NCBI RefSeq assembly: GCF_000237825.1
Contig: NZ_CM001377.1
Location: 372,001-436,000, forward strand
DNA length: 64,000 bases
Reading direction: 5' to 3'
DNA from: Thermanaerovibrio velox DSM 12556
Lineage (GTDB): Bacteria; Synergistota; Synergistia; Synergistales; Synergistaceae
Part shown: piece after piece, positions 1 through 8,591 of the stretch
How positions within the stretch are numbered: the stretch's first letter is position 1
Layout: each line of letters begins with the position of its first letter
Made by a program: the position numbers and the translations under genes
Notes under the pieces: model-generated
Told to the model about the DNA's origin: nothing
What the model saw: the letters and a program-made list of their open reading frames with translations, nothing else
The model's database searches: none

Positions 1-139
1 TTTCTTGGCTCATGGGGTGCGGCAAGGAAATCATAATTACAAAGTGATGTCACATCGGTGTGGTTAGTTAGATGGTTTTAAAAATACAGGCCTTTAGGGG
101 GAGTGTTGCAGGGATAGGTTTTTTATTGCTAGCTTAACC

Positions 140-161
140 TATGTTTGAGGACTCAAACATA
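140..161. promoter_or_regulatory. perfect inverted repeat upstream of DUF4198 gene
   Basis: TATGTTTGAG and its exact reverse complement are separated by GA, 32 bases before the start codon at 194. This could be a repressor operator or a hairpin in the 5' leader. No T-run follows, so it is not a terminator. No clear -10/-35 pair was found nearby. The role is inferred only from symmetry and position. Confidence 0.4.
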
Positions 162-193
162 TGCTGTCCTAAGATCGAGGAGGTGTTCCATAG

Positions 194-937
194 ATGTTCC
201 GTACCGCACGCCGCTTATGCGGACTATTGGCATTAACCGTCGCCATGACGGTACCGTCCCTTGCCAGCGCTCACGGTGTTTGGATAGGGGAGCAGCAGTC
301 GAAGATGACCATAATCCTTGGGGAAGGCGCCGCAAACGACGCTTACGACCCGTCAAAGGTCAAATGGGTCAGGGCGTATGGAGATGGCACAGGTCAAGTA
401 CCTGTGGAAATTCAGAGGCTCCAGGACCACGTGATAATAACGAAAGCCCCTGGCGCTCAGATAATCACCCTGGCGTTCGACCACGGATACTGGTCCCAGG
501 ATAGCTCCGGCAAGTGGCATAATAAACCCAAGTCACAAATCAACAACCCCGTAGGAGATGGCATGAGGGCCCTCAAGTTCTCCACATCCTACATCGGCCC
601 TTCCGCATCCCCCGCCGTTATTCCTGACCTTGACCTGCAGGTGGTTCCGTCGGTAAACCCGTTGTCCCTCAAAAAGGGGGACAGCCTCAAAGTAAGAGTC
701 CTGCTCCACGGGAAGCCGGTTAAGGGTGCCTCCCTGTACCCGGACTTCATCGGAGATGTGGATGTGTCGGTTAAGACCGATAATGACGGCTACGCCATCG
801 TAAGGGTTCCATCAGCGGGGCTAAACGTGATAGGCGCAAAGGTGAACGTGGAAAACCCGGATAAATCCGACAGGGACGGGGAGAAGATAAACTACTTCGC
901 CACCTTGGTTTTTAATCTACAAAAGGACGAGGACTAA
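194..937 (+). CDS. DUF4198-like periplasmic protein
   Basis: The 247-residue protein starts with a clear signal peptide (basic RTARR, hydrophobic core, SLASA before AHGVWI), so it is exported. The mature start AHGVWIGEQ and the Ig-like strand pattern over residues ~145-230 (KKGDSLKVRVLLHGKPVKGA, then a DNDGYAIVRVP turn) resemble the DUF4198 family. Those proteins often sit near metal-uptake genes and are thought to be periplasmic accessory proteins; none of their usual transporter partners is next to it here. GAGGAGGTG lies 8 bases before the ATG. The gene stands alone and converges on the trp operon across a shared terminator. The family call rests on overall resemblance. Confidence 0.6.
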   Translation: MFRTARRLCGLLALTVAMTVPSLASAHGVWIGEQQSKMTIILGEGAANDAYDPSKVKWVRAYGDGTGQVPVEIQRLQDHVIITKAPGAQIITLAFDHGYWSQDSSGKWHNKPKSQINNPVGDGMRALKFSTSYIGPSASPAVIPDLDLQVVPSVNPLSLKKGDSLKVRVLLHGKPVKGASLYPDFIGDVDVSVKTDNDGYAIVRVPSAGLNVIGAKVNVENPDKSDRDGEKINYFATLVFNLQKDED

Positions 938-969
938 AAAATGGGGGCATCCCTTGGGATGCCCCCATT
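938..969. terminator. bidirectional terminator between DUF4198 gene and trpA
   Basis: A 14-bp perfect stem (AATGGGGGCATCCC, loop TT, complement) is centred at 954. Read on the minus strand it is followed by TTTTTT, so it is a strong intrinsic terminator for the trp operon, about 70 bases after trpA. Read on the plus strand the tail is weaker (CTTGGCTTTT) but could still end the upstream gene. Confidence 0.85.
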
Positions 970-1036
970 CTTGGCTTTTGAGGTTTGTGGCGGGCAAAGT
1001 TGCAAAAGCCATGGGATCACGCAGGGCTTTAGGTCC

Positions 1037-1822
1037 TCAAGGTCCTAGGACGGCCCTCATTTTGCTGGTAAGATGCCGTACTTCCTCAAGTAGGCGCTCC
1101 TTGTCCTCCTGGTGCTTACTAACCAGGTCCATTATGGCGCTTCCAACCACCACTCCCTCCGCCAGAGCTGCCGCCCTCTGGGCTCGTTCGGGGTCCTTTA
1201 TGCCGAAGCCCACCACCGTAGGTATGCTAAAATGTCTCCTGACCCGCCGGAGGTAGCCCTCCATGTCCTCGTGAAGGTCCTTATGGGATCCGGTGGTCCC
1301 CAGCATTGAGACGCAATACACGAACCCCTTGGCATCTCTTCCCATCTCCTGGAGACGCTTCTCCGGCGAGTTGGGGGATACCATGGGGATGTTTATCAGT
1401 CCCTCACGATCCAGGGCAGTCCTTAGGCCTTTCCCTTCGTCGAACGGGAGGTCCGCCACGATAACCCCATCGATCCCGGCTTCCGCGGCCCGGCGGGCAA
1501 ATCGCTCATACCCATACCGCAGGATGGGATTCACGTATCCCATGAGAAGCAGCGGTACCTTAACGGAGTTCCTTAGGGTTTCTGCCAAATCCAGCACCGA
1601 GGCGAGGGTGGTTCCCCTCCTCAGTGATCGCTGTCCAGAGGCCTGTATGATCGGCCCGTCAGCCAGCGGGTCAGAGAATGGTATCCCCAGCTCCAATATG
1701 TCGGCTCCCGAACTTTCCAGGGTGGAGCAGATATCCGCGGAGGTGTTAATGTCCGGGTCCCCTGCCATTACGAAGGCGATGAGGGCCTTGCGGTTTTCGA
1801 ATGTTTTTTTAAGGCTGTTCAT
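1037..1822 (-). CDS. trpA: tryptophan synthase alpha subunit
   Basis: This subunit cleaves indole-3-glycerol phosphate to indole and glyceraldehyde 3-phosphate and passes indole to TrpB. The 261 residues match the usual length. The catalytic acids are visible as Glu44 ([11 protein letters not shown]) and Asp55 (LADGP), and a phosphate-binding Gly-rich stretch ([15 protein letters not shown]) follows. It is the last gene of the operon and its ATG overlaps the trpB stop by four bases, so the two subunits are probably translationally coupled. The terminator at 938-969 closes the transcript. Confidence 0.97.
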   Translation of the reverse strand: MNSLKKTFENRKALIAFVMAGDPDINTSADICSTLESSGADILELGIPFSDPLADGPIIQASGQRSLRRGTTLASVLDLAETLRNSVKVPLLLMGYVNPILRYGYERFARRAAEAGIDGVIVADLPFDEGKGLRTALDREGLINIPMVSPNSPEKRLQEMGRDAKGFVYCVSMLGTTGSHKDLHEDMEGYLRRVRRHFSIPTVVGFGIKDPERAQRAAALAEGVVVGSAIMDLVSKHQEDKERLLEEVRHLTSKMRAVLGP

Positions 1823-3003
1823 GGGTTATCGCCTCCAACGATGGATTTAACAGAATGCCTGTCCTTGTCGCCCCTTCCGGAGAGGTTTACGACCACCACT
1901 TGGTCCTTGTGGAGATCTGAGGCAAGGCGGATTGCATGGGCCACCGCATGGGCGCTTTCCAGGGCCGGTATGATCCCCTCCAGGCGGGATAGGATGAAGA
2001 AGGCTTCCAGGGCTTCCTGGTCCGTTACGGATGTGTATTCAGCCCTTTTGGTCTCCATGAGGAAGCTGTGTTCAGGACCCACACCGGGGTAATCTAGGCC
2101 AGCGGAGATGGAATACGCCTCGATTATCTGGCCGTCCTGGTCCTGCAGAAGGTAGGACCGGCAGCCGTGGAATACGCCTGGGCTTCCTGCCGTTAAGGAT
2201 GCGGCGTGAAGCCCCGTTTGAAGCCCCTTGCCTGCGCCCTCAACGCCGATGAGGCGTACGGATTTGTCGGGAATGAATGGATAGAACAGGCCTATGGCGT
2301 TGCTTCCGCCCCCAACACAGGCTATGAGGACGTCGGGAAGGCGCCCCTCGTACTGTAGGATCTGCTGGCGGGTCTCGTCTCCTATGACTCGCTGAAAATC
2401 CCTAACCAGCGATGGATATGGATGTGGTCCTACGGCGGAGCCGATTATGTAGTGGGTGTCCTCCACGTTAGCCACCCAGTGCCGGATGGCCTCGTTTGTG
2501 GCGTCCTTCAGCGTCATGCTTCCCGATGAGACGGGGATGACCTGGGCTCCCAGGATGTGCATCCTTTCCACGTTAAGGGACTGCCGTTTCATGTCCTCCG
2601 TCCCCATGAACACGTGGCATTCAAGTCCTAGCCGGGCTGCCGCGCTGGCCACCGCAACCCCGTGCTGACCCGCGCCGGTCTCTGCGATGACCCTGCGCTT
2701 CCCTAGGCGGCGGGCTAGCAGCGCTTGCCCTAGGGCGTTGTTTATCTTGTGCGCCCCCGTATGGTTTAGGTCCTCCCTCTTTAGATAGATCTTTGCCCCT
2801 CCGGCGTGTAGGGTCAGCCTCTCCGCAAAGGTCAAGGGGGTAGGGCGTCCCCCGTACCGGTGGAGCAGCTCTTTCAGTTCCTCTTGAAAAGCCCGGTCCT
2901 CCTTTATTTCATTGTAGGCCCTTTCCAGTTCTTCCAATGCGGGGATCAGGGTTTCTGGTACGAACCTCCCGCCGAAGGGGCCGAAATATCCATTACGTAT
3001 CAT
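1819..3003 (-). CDS. trpB: tryptophan synthase beta subunit
   Basis: PLP-dependent condensation of indole with serine to give tryptophan. The protein has 394 residues, normal for the TrpB1 type that partners TrpA. The PLP lysine is Lys86 in HTGAHKINN, and the phosphate-binding loop appears as [10 protein letters not shown]. The N-terminus [15 protein letters not shown] is typical of the family. The start overlaps the trpF end by 11 bases and the stop overlaps trpA. Confidence 0.97.
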   Translation of the reverse strand: MIRNGYFGPFGGRFVPETLIPALEELERAYNEIKEDRAFQEELKELLHRYGGRPTPLTFAERLTLHAGGAKIYLKREDLNHTGAHKINNALGQALLARRLGKRRVIAETGAGQHGVAVASAAARLGLECHVFMGTEDMKRQSLNVERMHILGAQVIPVSSGSMTLKDATNEAIRHWVANVEDTHYIIGSAVGPHPYPSLVRDFQRVIGDETRQQILQYEGRLPDVLIACVGGGSNAIGLFYPFIPDKSVRLIGVEGAGKGLQTGLHAASLTAGSPGVFHGCRSYLLQDQDGQIIEAYSISAGLDYPGVGPEHSFLMETKRAEYTSVTDQEALEAFFILSRLEGIIPALESAHAVAHAIRLASDLHKDQVVVVNLSGRGDKDRHSVKSIVGGDNP

Positions 3004-3643
3004 GGATGATCACCTCTCTTGTTTTTGGGGTTCGGCCTTTAGCCGCCATGATTGCCATTCCCATGAGGCGGTGGTCTTTTATTCCATGGGATGTTTCGAT
3101 GGCGCTGTTTATGTCCACCCCATGGGGGCTTGCTTGCCTTATGGCCTTAGTTATGTTTTTGGGCCCCAACCCGCCGGCCAGGATGAAGGGGCGAGAAAAA
3201 CGGACTCCCTGCAGTAGAGACCAGTCAAAGGGCTGCCCAGTGCCTCCTGAAACGCCCTTTACCTTTGTGTCCAATAGGAAGAAGTGAGCCGCTTCCTTGT
3301 AGCTTTCCAGGGCTTCAAGGTCTTCCCTGAGAGAGATCCCGAGGGCCTTTATGGTTTTGATAGGAAGATTTGCAAGTAGAGAAGGGGGTTCGTTGCCGTG
3401 GAACTGGAGGTAGTCGAACATGCGGCTTTCAACTGCTTCCCGCAGCTCCTCTTCGGTGGGGTCCGCCATCACCCCCACCACGGAGAGGAACGGGGGAAGC
3501 CGTTGGATTATGGAAGCTGCTTGCCCAAGGCTGACCCTTCGGGGGCTTTGAGCCATAATGAAGCCCAAAGCATCGGCTCCCAGTCTGGCGGCCTCTAAGG
3601 CGTCCTCCTCCCTGGTGATCCCACAAACCTTTACCCGGATCAC
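2993..3643 (-). CDS. trpF: phosphoribosylanthranilate isomerase
   Basis: Isomerises phosphoribosylanthranilate to CdRP in the (beta/alpha)8 fold. The 216-residue sequence begins [15 protein letters not shown], with the catalytic cysteine at position 7, and ends with the phosphate-binding [12 protein letters not shown] and GVDINSAIE elements. It overlaps trpC by four bases and trpB by eleven. TrpF and TrpC are separate proteins here, not fused as in enterobacteria. Confidence 0.96.
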   Translation of the reverse strand: MIRVKVCGITREEDALEAARLGADALGFIMAQSPRRVSLGQAASIIQRLPPFLSVVGVMADPTEEELREAVESRMFDYLQFHGNEPPSLLANLPIKTIKALGISLREDLEALESYKEAAHFFLLDTKVKGVSGGTGQPFDWSLLQGVRFSRPFILAGGLGPKNITKAIRQASPHGVDINSAIETSHGIKDHRLMGMAIMAAKGRTPKTREVIIHDT

Positions 3644-4389
3644 TCTATCAACCCCTTGAGCCTTTTTATGTGGGTAGAAGGGTTCTTGGAGACCATGAGG
3701 CTTTCCCCCACAAGGATCCCGTGAACCCCCGCCTTCTCAAGGAAGACCACGTCTTCCCGGCAGGATATCCCGCTTTCGGCTATCACATACCGGTGGCTTG
3801 AGGGTTCAAGTCGCCGGAGTTCCTCCATGATCCGGTACGTGGTGTTAAGGTTTACGGAGAAGTCCCGCAGGTCCCGGTTGTTGATGCCTATTATGTCCGT
3901 TTCGGTCTCCAAGGCTCTTCGGAGGTCCTCTTGGTCGTGCACCTCCACCACTGCCTCCAGACCGAGGGACCTTGCGGTTCCCAACATGCGCTGCAGCCTC
4001 TTACCAGGGAGTATGGCGGCTATTAGAAGCACCGCGTCGGCCCCTAGGAAGAGGCTTTCATAAACCTGTACCGGGTCCACGATGAAGTCCTTTCTAATAA
4101 AAGGGATATCTGCCTTAGGGCGGAGCTGCCGCATTATGTCTGGGCTTCCTTGGAAGAAGGGCTGGTCGGTCACTATTGAAATTCCGTCAGCCCCGCCTTT
4201 GATGTAGGCTTCAAGCTGTTTATCCGGCTCAAAGGGGTCCGCCAAGATGCCCTTGCTGGGACTGGCCTTCTTTATCTCCCCTATTATGGAGATTCCCGGC
4301 GTGGCCAGACGGGCCTTCAGAGACAGCTTGGGGCCTTTTATCTTCTGCACCTGGTGGTTTTTCTCAAGCACTATGCGGTCCAGTATCAT
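3640..4389 (-). CDS. trpC: indole-3-glycerol phosphate synthase
   Basis: Converts CdRP to indole-3-glycerol phosphate. The 249-residue TIM barrel shows the family signature EIKKASPSKG at residues ~38-47, the catalytic lysine region FIRKDFIVD, the GINNRDL motif and the C-terminal SGI...GILVGESLM phosphate loop. It overlaps trpD by four bases. The order trpD-trpC-trpF matches the ancestral bacterial arrangement. Confidence 0.97.
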   Translation of the reverse strand: MILDRIVLEKNHQVQKIKGPKLSLKARLATPGISIIGEIKKASPSKGILADPFEPDKQLEAYIKGGADGISIVTDQPFFQGSPDIMRQLRPKADIPFIRKDFIVDPVQVYESLFLGADAVLLIAAILPGKRLQRMLGTARSLGLEAVVEVHDQEDLRRALETETDIIGINNRDLRDFSVNLNTTYRIMEELRRLEPSSHRYVIAESGISCREDVVFLEKAGVHGILVGESLMVSKNPSTHIKRLKGLIE

Positions 4390-5420
4390 ACTGCCTCCTC
4401 CTTTCCTGTTATTGACCTGGAGAATCGGACCACCTCTTCAAGCTTTTTCATAGCAAGGCCGCTGTCTATGATTTGTTCTGCCATGCGGGCTCCTTCGAAT
4501 ATCCCGGTGGTTAGCCCGTCCACGTACAGTGCGGCGGCGGCGTTGAGCACCACCACGTCTCTCATTGGCCCCCTCATGCCGCCGAATATGTCCAACAAGA
4601 TCCGGCGGTTCTCGTTTACGCCGCCTCCTGAGGCGTACCCCAAGGGTGCTCTGCTTAGCCCCGCGTCCTCGGGAAGTATCTCCATGTCCTGGATCTTCCC
4701 TCGGTTCAGCAGACACACCCTGTTGGGACCGCTAAGCGAAAGCTCGTCCAACCCGCCATGGCCGTGAAACACCATTGCCCTACTGACCCCGAGTAGGGCC
4801 AGGACCTCAGTTATGGGCCGGACCAGCTTGGGGGAGAAGACCCCCACCAGCTGGTGGGATGGCTTTGCTGGGTTTGAGAGGGGGCCTAAGATATTGAAGA
4901 TAGTTCGAAGCCCTATGGCCTTCCGTATCGGGGCGACGTTTTTCATGGGACTGTTGAAGTGGGGAGCGAAGATGAAGCCGTAGCCAGTTTTGCTGATGCA
5001 GGCTTTCACGTCCTCTGGCTTATCTAACAGCGGTATCCCTAGGGCTTCCAGGATGTCGGCGCTTCCGCAACGGCTTGATACGGATCGGTTCCCGTGTTTG
5101 GCCACCAAAGACCCCGCCGCGGCGGCTATGAACGAGGCGCCGGTGGATATGTTGATGGTACCAGCACGATCACCGCCGGTTCCAACGATGTCAATGAGGG
5201 TTTTCCCCTTTAGATTTACAGGAACGACTTTGCTCCTGATCACCGAAGCTGCGGAGGCTATCTCCTCCACGGTCTCTCCCTTGGCGCGAAGTCCCGCCAG
5301 GAAGGCCCCCACCAGGGCGTCGGGCTCACCGCCGGACAAGATGCTTTCCATGGCGTCCGCCATCTCTTGGGGAGCAAGGTTTTTCCCCGATAGGATCTTT
5401 TCAAGTTGCTCCTTTAGCAT
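4386..5420 (-). CDS. trpD: anthranilate phosphoribosyltransferase
   Basis: Transfers phosphoribose from PRPP to anthranilate. From the ATG at 5420 the product is 344 residues, the usual size. GTGGD at ~80-84 is the PRPP/Mg loop, followed by KHGNRSVSSRCGSAD. A longer in-frame reading upstream (to 5714) only runs through trpG in another frame and was not used. The chosen ATG overlaps the trpG stop by seven bases. This is a stand-alone TrpD, not the TrpGD fusion of enterobacteria. Confidence 0.96.
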   Translation of the reverse strand: MLKEQLEKILSGKNLAPQEMADAMESILSGGEPDALVGAFLAGLRAKGETVEEIASAASVIRSKVVPVNLKGKTLIDIVGTGGDRAGTINISTGASFIAAAAGSLVAKHGNRSVSSRCGSADILEALGIPLLDKPEDVKACISKTGYGFIFAPHFNSPMKNVAPIRKAIGLRTIFNILGPLSNPAKPSHQLVGVFSPKLVRPITEVLALLGVSRAMVFHGHGGLDELSLSGPNRVCLLNRGKIQDMEILPEDAGLSRAPLGYASGGGVNENRRILLDIFGGMRGPMRDVVVLNAAAALYVDGLTTGIFEGARMAEQIIDSGLAMKKLEEVVRFSRSITGKEEAV

Positions 5421-6007
5421 TGATGTCCCAGCTCCTTCCCAGCGGGTTTTGTGTGGTAGAAATTCCTGATGATCCTCATGCCCCCTTCGGTGAGTATCGA
5501 TTCGGGATGAAACTGGACACCAAAGAGGGGAAGGCTTAGGTGTTGAAGCCCCATGACGGTTCCGTCGTCCGCCCTGGCGGTGACCGTTAACTCCTTGGGG
5601 AGAGAGTTTTCTTCCAACACCAGCGAGTGATAGCGGGTGGCTTTGAAAGGGGTGGGCAGTCCGTAGAAGATCCCCTTTCTGTTGTGATAGATGGAGGAGG
5701 TCTTGCCGTGGCACGGTTTAGCCGCCCGAACGAGGCGTCCACCCATGGCGCAACCTATCGCCTGGTGTCCCAGGCAGACCCCCATGATGGGGATCCGCCC
5801 CATGAAGACCCGGATCACTTCCATTGACACTCCCGCCTCCTCCGGGGTCCCGGGTCCAGGGGATATGACGATGTGTGAAGGGTTCATGGCCTTGATCTTT
5901 GAAAGTGTGATCCGGTCGTTTCGGAACGTCCGTACATCATCCAGCTCCGATAGGTACTGCACCAGGTTCCAGGTAAAGGAGTCGTAGTTGTCTATCATCA
6001 GGATCAT
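5414..6007 (-). CDS. trpG: anthranilate synthase glutaminase subunit
   Basis: Class I glutamine amidotransferase that feeds ammonia to TrpE. The 197 residues contain the nucleophile Cys78 in GVCLGHQ, the His/Glu pair in QFHPES at ~166-170, and the ISPGPGTPEEAG oxyanion region. The start overlaps the trpE stop by four bases, which favours equal synthesis of the two subunits. It could in principle also serve a 4-amino-4-deoxychorismate synthase, as in Bacillus. No pabB is present in this window. Confidence 0.95.
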   Translation of the reverse strand: MILMIDNYDSFTWNLVQYLSELDDVRTFRNDRITLSKIKAMNPSHIVISPGPGTPEEAGVSMEVIRVFMGRIPIMGVCLGHQAIGCAMGGRLVRAAKPCHGKTSSIYHNRKGIFYGLPTPFKATRYHSLVLEENSLPKELTVTARADDGTVMGLQHLSLPLFGVQFHPESILTEGGMRIIRNFYHTKPAGKELGHQC

Positions 6008-7560
6008 CTCGTACCTTCTCCTTTCGCCGCCATCTGCAGGGCCCTTTTCATGGCTTTGAACATGGCCCCAGCCTTGCTTAGGGTCTCTTGGTACTCCATC
6101 TCCGGATCCGAATCGTAAACTACGCCCGCCCCGGCCTGAATGTGTACCCTGTCATCTTCTTTAACGATGGTCCTTATGGTTATGCAGGTGTCCATGCTCC
6201 CCTGGAATCCCAGGTAGCCCACCGCTCCCGCGTATGGTCCCCTTGGGGTGCCTTCCAGCTCTCCTATGATCTCCATTGCCCTGATCTTGGGAGCCCCCGA
6301 TACGGTGCCCGCCGGGAAGGAGGAGATCAGAAGGTCCAGCGGAGTAGCCTCTGGTCTTTTTTGCCCTTCCACCTGAGATACGATGTGCATCACCTGGGAG
6401 TACTGCTCTATGCCCATGAGCTCGGTGACCCTTACGCTTCCGGGCTGGCATATCCTTCCAAGGTCGTTGCGGGCCAGGTCAACCAGCATTATGTGCTCCG
6501 CCCTTTCCTTTTCGTTCCCCAGCAGTTCCAGTGCGGCGCGCCTGTCCTCCTCTTCCGTATCTCCCCTTCTGCGGGTTCCGGCGAGCGGACGAGTGACGGC
6601 CTTGGATCCCGCGAGCTTCACATGGAGCTCCGGCGACGAGCCTATGAGGGTGATATTCGGCAGTTCCAGTAGGAAGTGATATGGGGAGGGGTTGCATGCC
6701 TTGAGGGCTCGGTAGATTAGCGTGGCGGGAAGGTTGGTTTTGGCGGAGAACCTTTGGGAGAGGACCACCTGACATATGTCCCCCGCTATTATGTGCTCCC
6801 GCCCCTTTCGGACCATGTCTAGGAAGTCCTCTTTCGTCATGAGTGGCTTTAGTGGATTGAGGAAAAAGGAGGTCCCTTGGGGCATTTTATGGTCTAGATA
6901 GGACTCCAGGAATCCCCTTAGGCCCTCCAGTTTTAAACAGGCCATCCTGTATAGCCCCTCTAGGCCTTCCTTTCCCATGTCCCTTGGGATGTGTTGGTTA
7001 ACCACCAGGAACAGCTTGTCACCTAGGTGGTCTATGGCTATCACGGAGGAGAACCCCATGAGTGACGCCATTGGGAGATGAGAGCAGGGCAGGGCTTTGC
7101 CTTCGTTTCTGTGGAACAGATCCTCCCAGGCGCTTATTATGTCGTATGCGAAGTATCCCGCCGCTCCTCCAAGGAACGGGGGAAGGTCATCTCTGACGGG
7201 AGGGTATGTGCCGGCCAGGTAGTTTCCCAGGGCTTTTTTAAGCCCATCCCTGCCGGGGAACTCCGCCAAGGTCCTGCCCTGGGGGCTGGTTTCAATGCAG
7301 ATGTTGTTGGAAAATGTGAAAATTCTGTCCGGCTCGGTTCCTATAAATGAATACCTGCCCCACCTGCCCTGTGGGTCCGGGGTCTCCATGAGGAAGCTTC
7401 CTTGGGGAGACCTTTTGAGACTTTCGTAGATCATGAGGGGGTCCCGTCCCTGGAGGCTTAGTTCCATTATCACCGGTACTCTTTCGAATTCAGAGCAGAG
7501 CCTTATGAAATCCTCAAGGGACGTAAGATTTTCTCTTCCCCTGATTTCGTGAACTCCCAT
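6004..7560 (-). CDS. trpE: anthranilate synthase component I
   Basis: Chorismate-utilising enzyme and first committed step to tryptophan. I place the start at 7560 (MGVHEIRG), 518 residues, because AAGGAGG lies 8 bases before that ATG. The longer open frame upstream runs through the attenuator. The C-terminal catalytic block is complete (LAGTRRRG, LVDLARNDLGRI, PAGTVSGAPKIRAMEII, IQAGAGVVYDSDPE). The N-terminal region that usually reads LLES, the Trp feedback site, here reads FLMET at 56-60; whether this changes inhibition cannot be told. Transcription is controlled by the attenuator at 7581-7788. Confidence 0.95.
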   Translation of the reverse strand: MGVHEIRGRENLTSLEDFIRLCSEFERVPVIMELSLQGRDPLMIYESLKRSPQGSFLMETPDPQGRWGRYSFIGTEPDRIFTFSNNICIETSPQGRTLAEFPGRDGLKKALGNYLAGTYPPVRDDLPPFLGGAAGYFAYDIISAWEDLFHRNEGKALPCSHLPMASLMGFSSVIAIDHLGDKLFLVVNQHIPRDMGKEGLEGLYRMACLKLEGLRGFLESYLDHKMPQGTSFFLNPLKPLMTKEDFLDMVRKGREHIIAGDICQVVLSQRFSAKTNLPATLIYRALKACNPSPYHFLLELPNITLIGSSPELHVKLAGSKAVTRPLAGTRRRGDTEEEDRRAALELLGNEKERAEHIMLVDLARNDLGRICQPGSVRVTELMGIEQYSQVMHIVSQVEGQKRPEATPLDLLISSFPAGTVSGAPKIRAMEIIGELEGTPRGPYAGAVGYLGFQGSMDTCITIRTIVKEDDRVHIQAGAGVVYDSDPEMEYQETLSKAGAMFKAMKRALQMAAKGEGTR

Positions 7561-7580
7561 GCCTTGATCCTCCTTGTGGG

Positions 7581-7622
7581 AAATTAAAAGAGCCGGGGGC
7601 TCTTGTGTTAAGGCCCCCGGCT
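7581..7622 (-). terminator. trp attenuator terminator hairpin
   Basis: AGCCGGGGGC (7613-7622) pairs perfectly with GCCCCCGGCT (7591-7600), followed on the minus strand by CTTTTAATTT. It sits between the leader peptide and trpE, 20 bases before the trpE start, as an attenuator should. Its left arm can instead pair with 7653-7661 (AAGGCCCC with GGGGCCTT), giving an antiterminator. Confidence 0.85.
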
Positions 7623-7653
7623 TAGTGGTTTTATCAGCTGAAGAACGACAGAG

Positions 7654-7696
7654 GGGCCTTGGAAGCGGTTCCGGCAAGGATCCACCTCCAAGGCCC
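7654..7696 (-). promoter_or_regulatory. trp leader anti-antiterminator hairpin
   Basis: GGGCCTTGGA (7687-7696) and TCCAAGGCCC (7654-7663) form a 10-bp perfect stem in the trp leader RNA. Its right arm overlaps the segment that can pair with the terminator's left arm. Its left arm can alternatively pair, with a bulge, with 7727-7735, next to the segment that pairs with the Trp codons. These mutually exclusive helices fit a ribosome-position switch. The pairing was worked out by eye, not folded. Confidence 0.6.
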
Positions 7697-7743
7697 ATCG
7701 CTGATTTGGACGTCGGCGATTTATATGGCCCTTGGCGGCGGAC

Positions 7744-7788
7744 TCAGGGAGCCCGCCACCACCAGTTTTGAAGTCTTAGGAAAAGCAT
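7744..7788 (-). CDS. trpL: trp operon leader peptide
   Basis: A 14-codon reading frame encodes MLFLRLQNWWWRAP, with three consecutive TGG codons at 7756-7764. AAGGAGG (7800-7806) lies 11 bases before the ATG, and a near-consensus promoter lies just upstream. The Trp-codon segment TGGTGGCGG (7753-7761) pairs with CCGCCGCCA (7733-7741). When tryptophanyl-tRNA is scarce a ribosome stalled on the Trp codons would block this pairing and let the antiterminator form; when Trp is plentiful the terminator at 7581-7622 would form. It is too short for ordinary gene finders, and the peptide itself probably has no other role. Confidence 0.88.
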   Translation of the reverse strand: MLFLRLQNWWWRAP

Positions 7789-7826
7789 CTTGGGTTAATC
7801 CTCCTTGGATCTGGATATTGGAAGGG

Positions 7827-7855
7827 ATTTTAGGGTTCAGTGTTTTCGTTGTCAA
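7827..7855 (-). promoter_or_regulatory. trp operon promoter
   Basis: TTGACA (7850-7855), a 17-base spacer and TAAAAT (7827-7832) on the minus strand match the sigma-70 consensus almost perfectly. The start site should fall near 7820, about 30 bases before the leader-peptide ATG. No obvious TrpR operator overlaps it. Confidence 0.8.
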
Positions 7856-8032
7856 GGGTGAAATATCAGGGTTCATGGGGTCTTATCGGGTTTTAGGGAG
7901 GAGGAGCGCTTTTATTTGTAACGTGCTCGGTGGTTTATTCGATAAATAAACAAACGAGATGGATCGATGTGGCAATTTTATTAAATATTTATTCCCTAGG
8001 AGTTGGCTTTGTTGACAAACTATCCAATCCCC

Positions 8033-8085
8033 TTGACGTGGCTCGGCAAATTAGGTGTAATATAAAACAGTTGGTTTTTGCAACT
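8033..8085 (+). promoter_or_regulatory. promoter and possible operator of the MarR gene
   Basis: TTGACG (8033-8038), 17 bases, then TGTAAT (8056-8061), or alternatively TAATAT at 8058. A short inverted repeat, AGTTG / CAACT at 8069-8085, lies at the expected start site and could be the MarR protein's own operator. A second TTGACA at 8012 has no good -10 partner. Confidence 0.45.
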
Positions 8086-8102
8086 ATTGGGGGTGCTTAG
8101 GT

Positions 8103-8591
8103 TTGAGGCCATCGGATTCGGGCATGAGGGAGAAAGCCTCGGCCCTTAGAGCGGCCCTTAGGGGCCTTGTGAGGGGCCTTGGCCTTCTGGACAGGGATGG
8201 GGCATGCTGTGGGGGGGTAACCTTGGCCCAGTGTCACGCCCTAGGAGAGATCGCAGACTCCGGCGGGCTGTCGTTGATGGAGCTGTCCCGAAGGCTTGGG
8301 CTCCATAAGAGCACCGTGAGCAGGACCGTTGATCCTCTGGTGGAAATGGGGTTGGTGGCCCAGGAGAGGGATCCATTGGACAGGAGGCGGTACGTTCTGT
8401 CCCTCACAGCTAAGGGGGTGGAGGTGGAAAGACGCATATCCGCCACCGTGGAGCTTCGGTGTCTTCGGATACTCGAGGCCCTTGACCCAGCATCCCATGA
8501 CAAGGTGCTTTCCGGGGTGGAGGAACTGCTCATGGGGCTTAGAAAGGCCCTTGAGAAGGAAGAAGGGGAGTGTGATTGCGTTGACCTTTAG
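8103..8591 (+). CDS. MarR family transcriptional regulator
   Basis: The 162-residue winged-helix protein shows MarR features: LSLMELSRRLGLHKSTVSRTVDPLVEMGLV (recognition helix, residues ~55-85) followed by the wing RDPLDRRRYVLSLTAKG. The start used is TTG at 8103, 8 bases after GGGGGTG; ATG at 8124 is the alternative. A cysteine pair early (ACCGG) and Cys-Asp-Cys near the C-terminus (ECDCVDL) could bind a soft metal or metalloid, which would fit the arsM-like gene that overlaps its end. That last point is inference. The gene most likely controls the small operon 8103-9881. Confidence 0.85.
   Translation: MRPSDSGMREKASALRAALRGLVRGLGLLDRDGACCGGVTLAQCHALGEIADSGGLSLMELSRRLGLHKSTVSRTVDPLVEMGLVAQERDPLDRRRYVLSLTAKGVEVERRISATVELRCLRILEALDPASHDKVLSGVEELLMGLRKALEKEEGECDCVDL

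Noticed and set aside
5421-5714. N-terminal extension of trpD by about 98 codons
   Set aside because: It overlaps trpG in another frame and is not protein-like; the ATG at 5420 gives the normal TrpD length and the usual operon overlap.
7561-7698. N-terminal extension of trpE by 46 codons
   Set aside because: It translates the attenuator hairpins; the ATG at 7560 has a proper ribosome site.
7581-7860. T-box riboswitch in the trp leader
   Set aside because: No T-box sequence (AGGGTGGNACCGCG-like) or specifier loop is present; the leader peptide with Trp codons explains the structure better.
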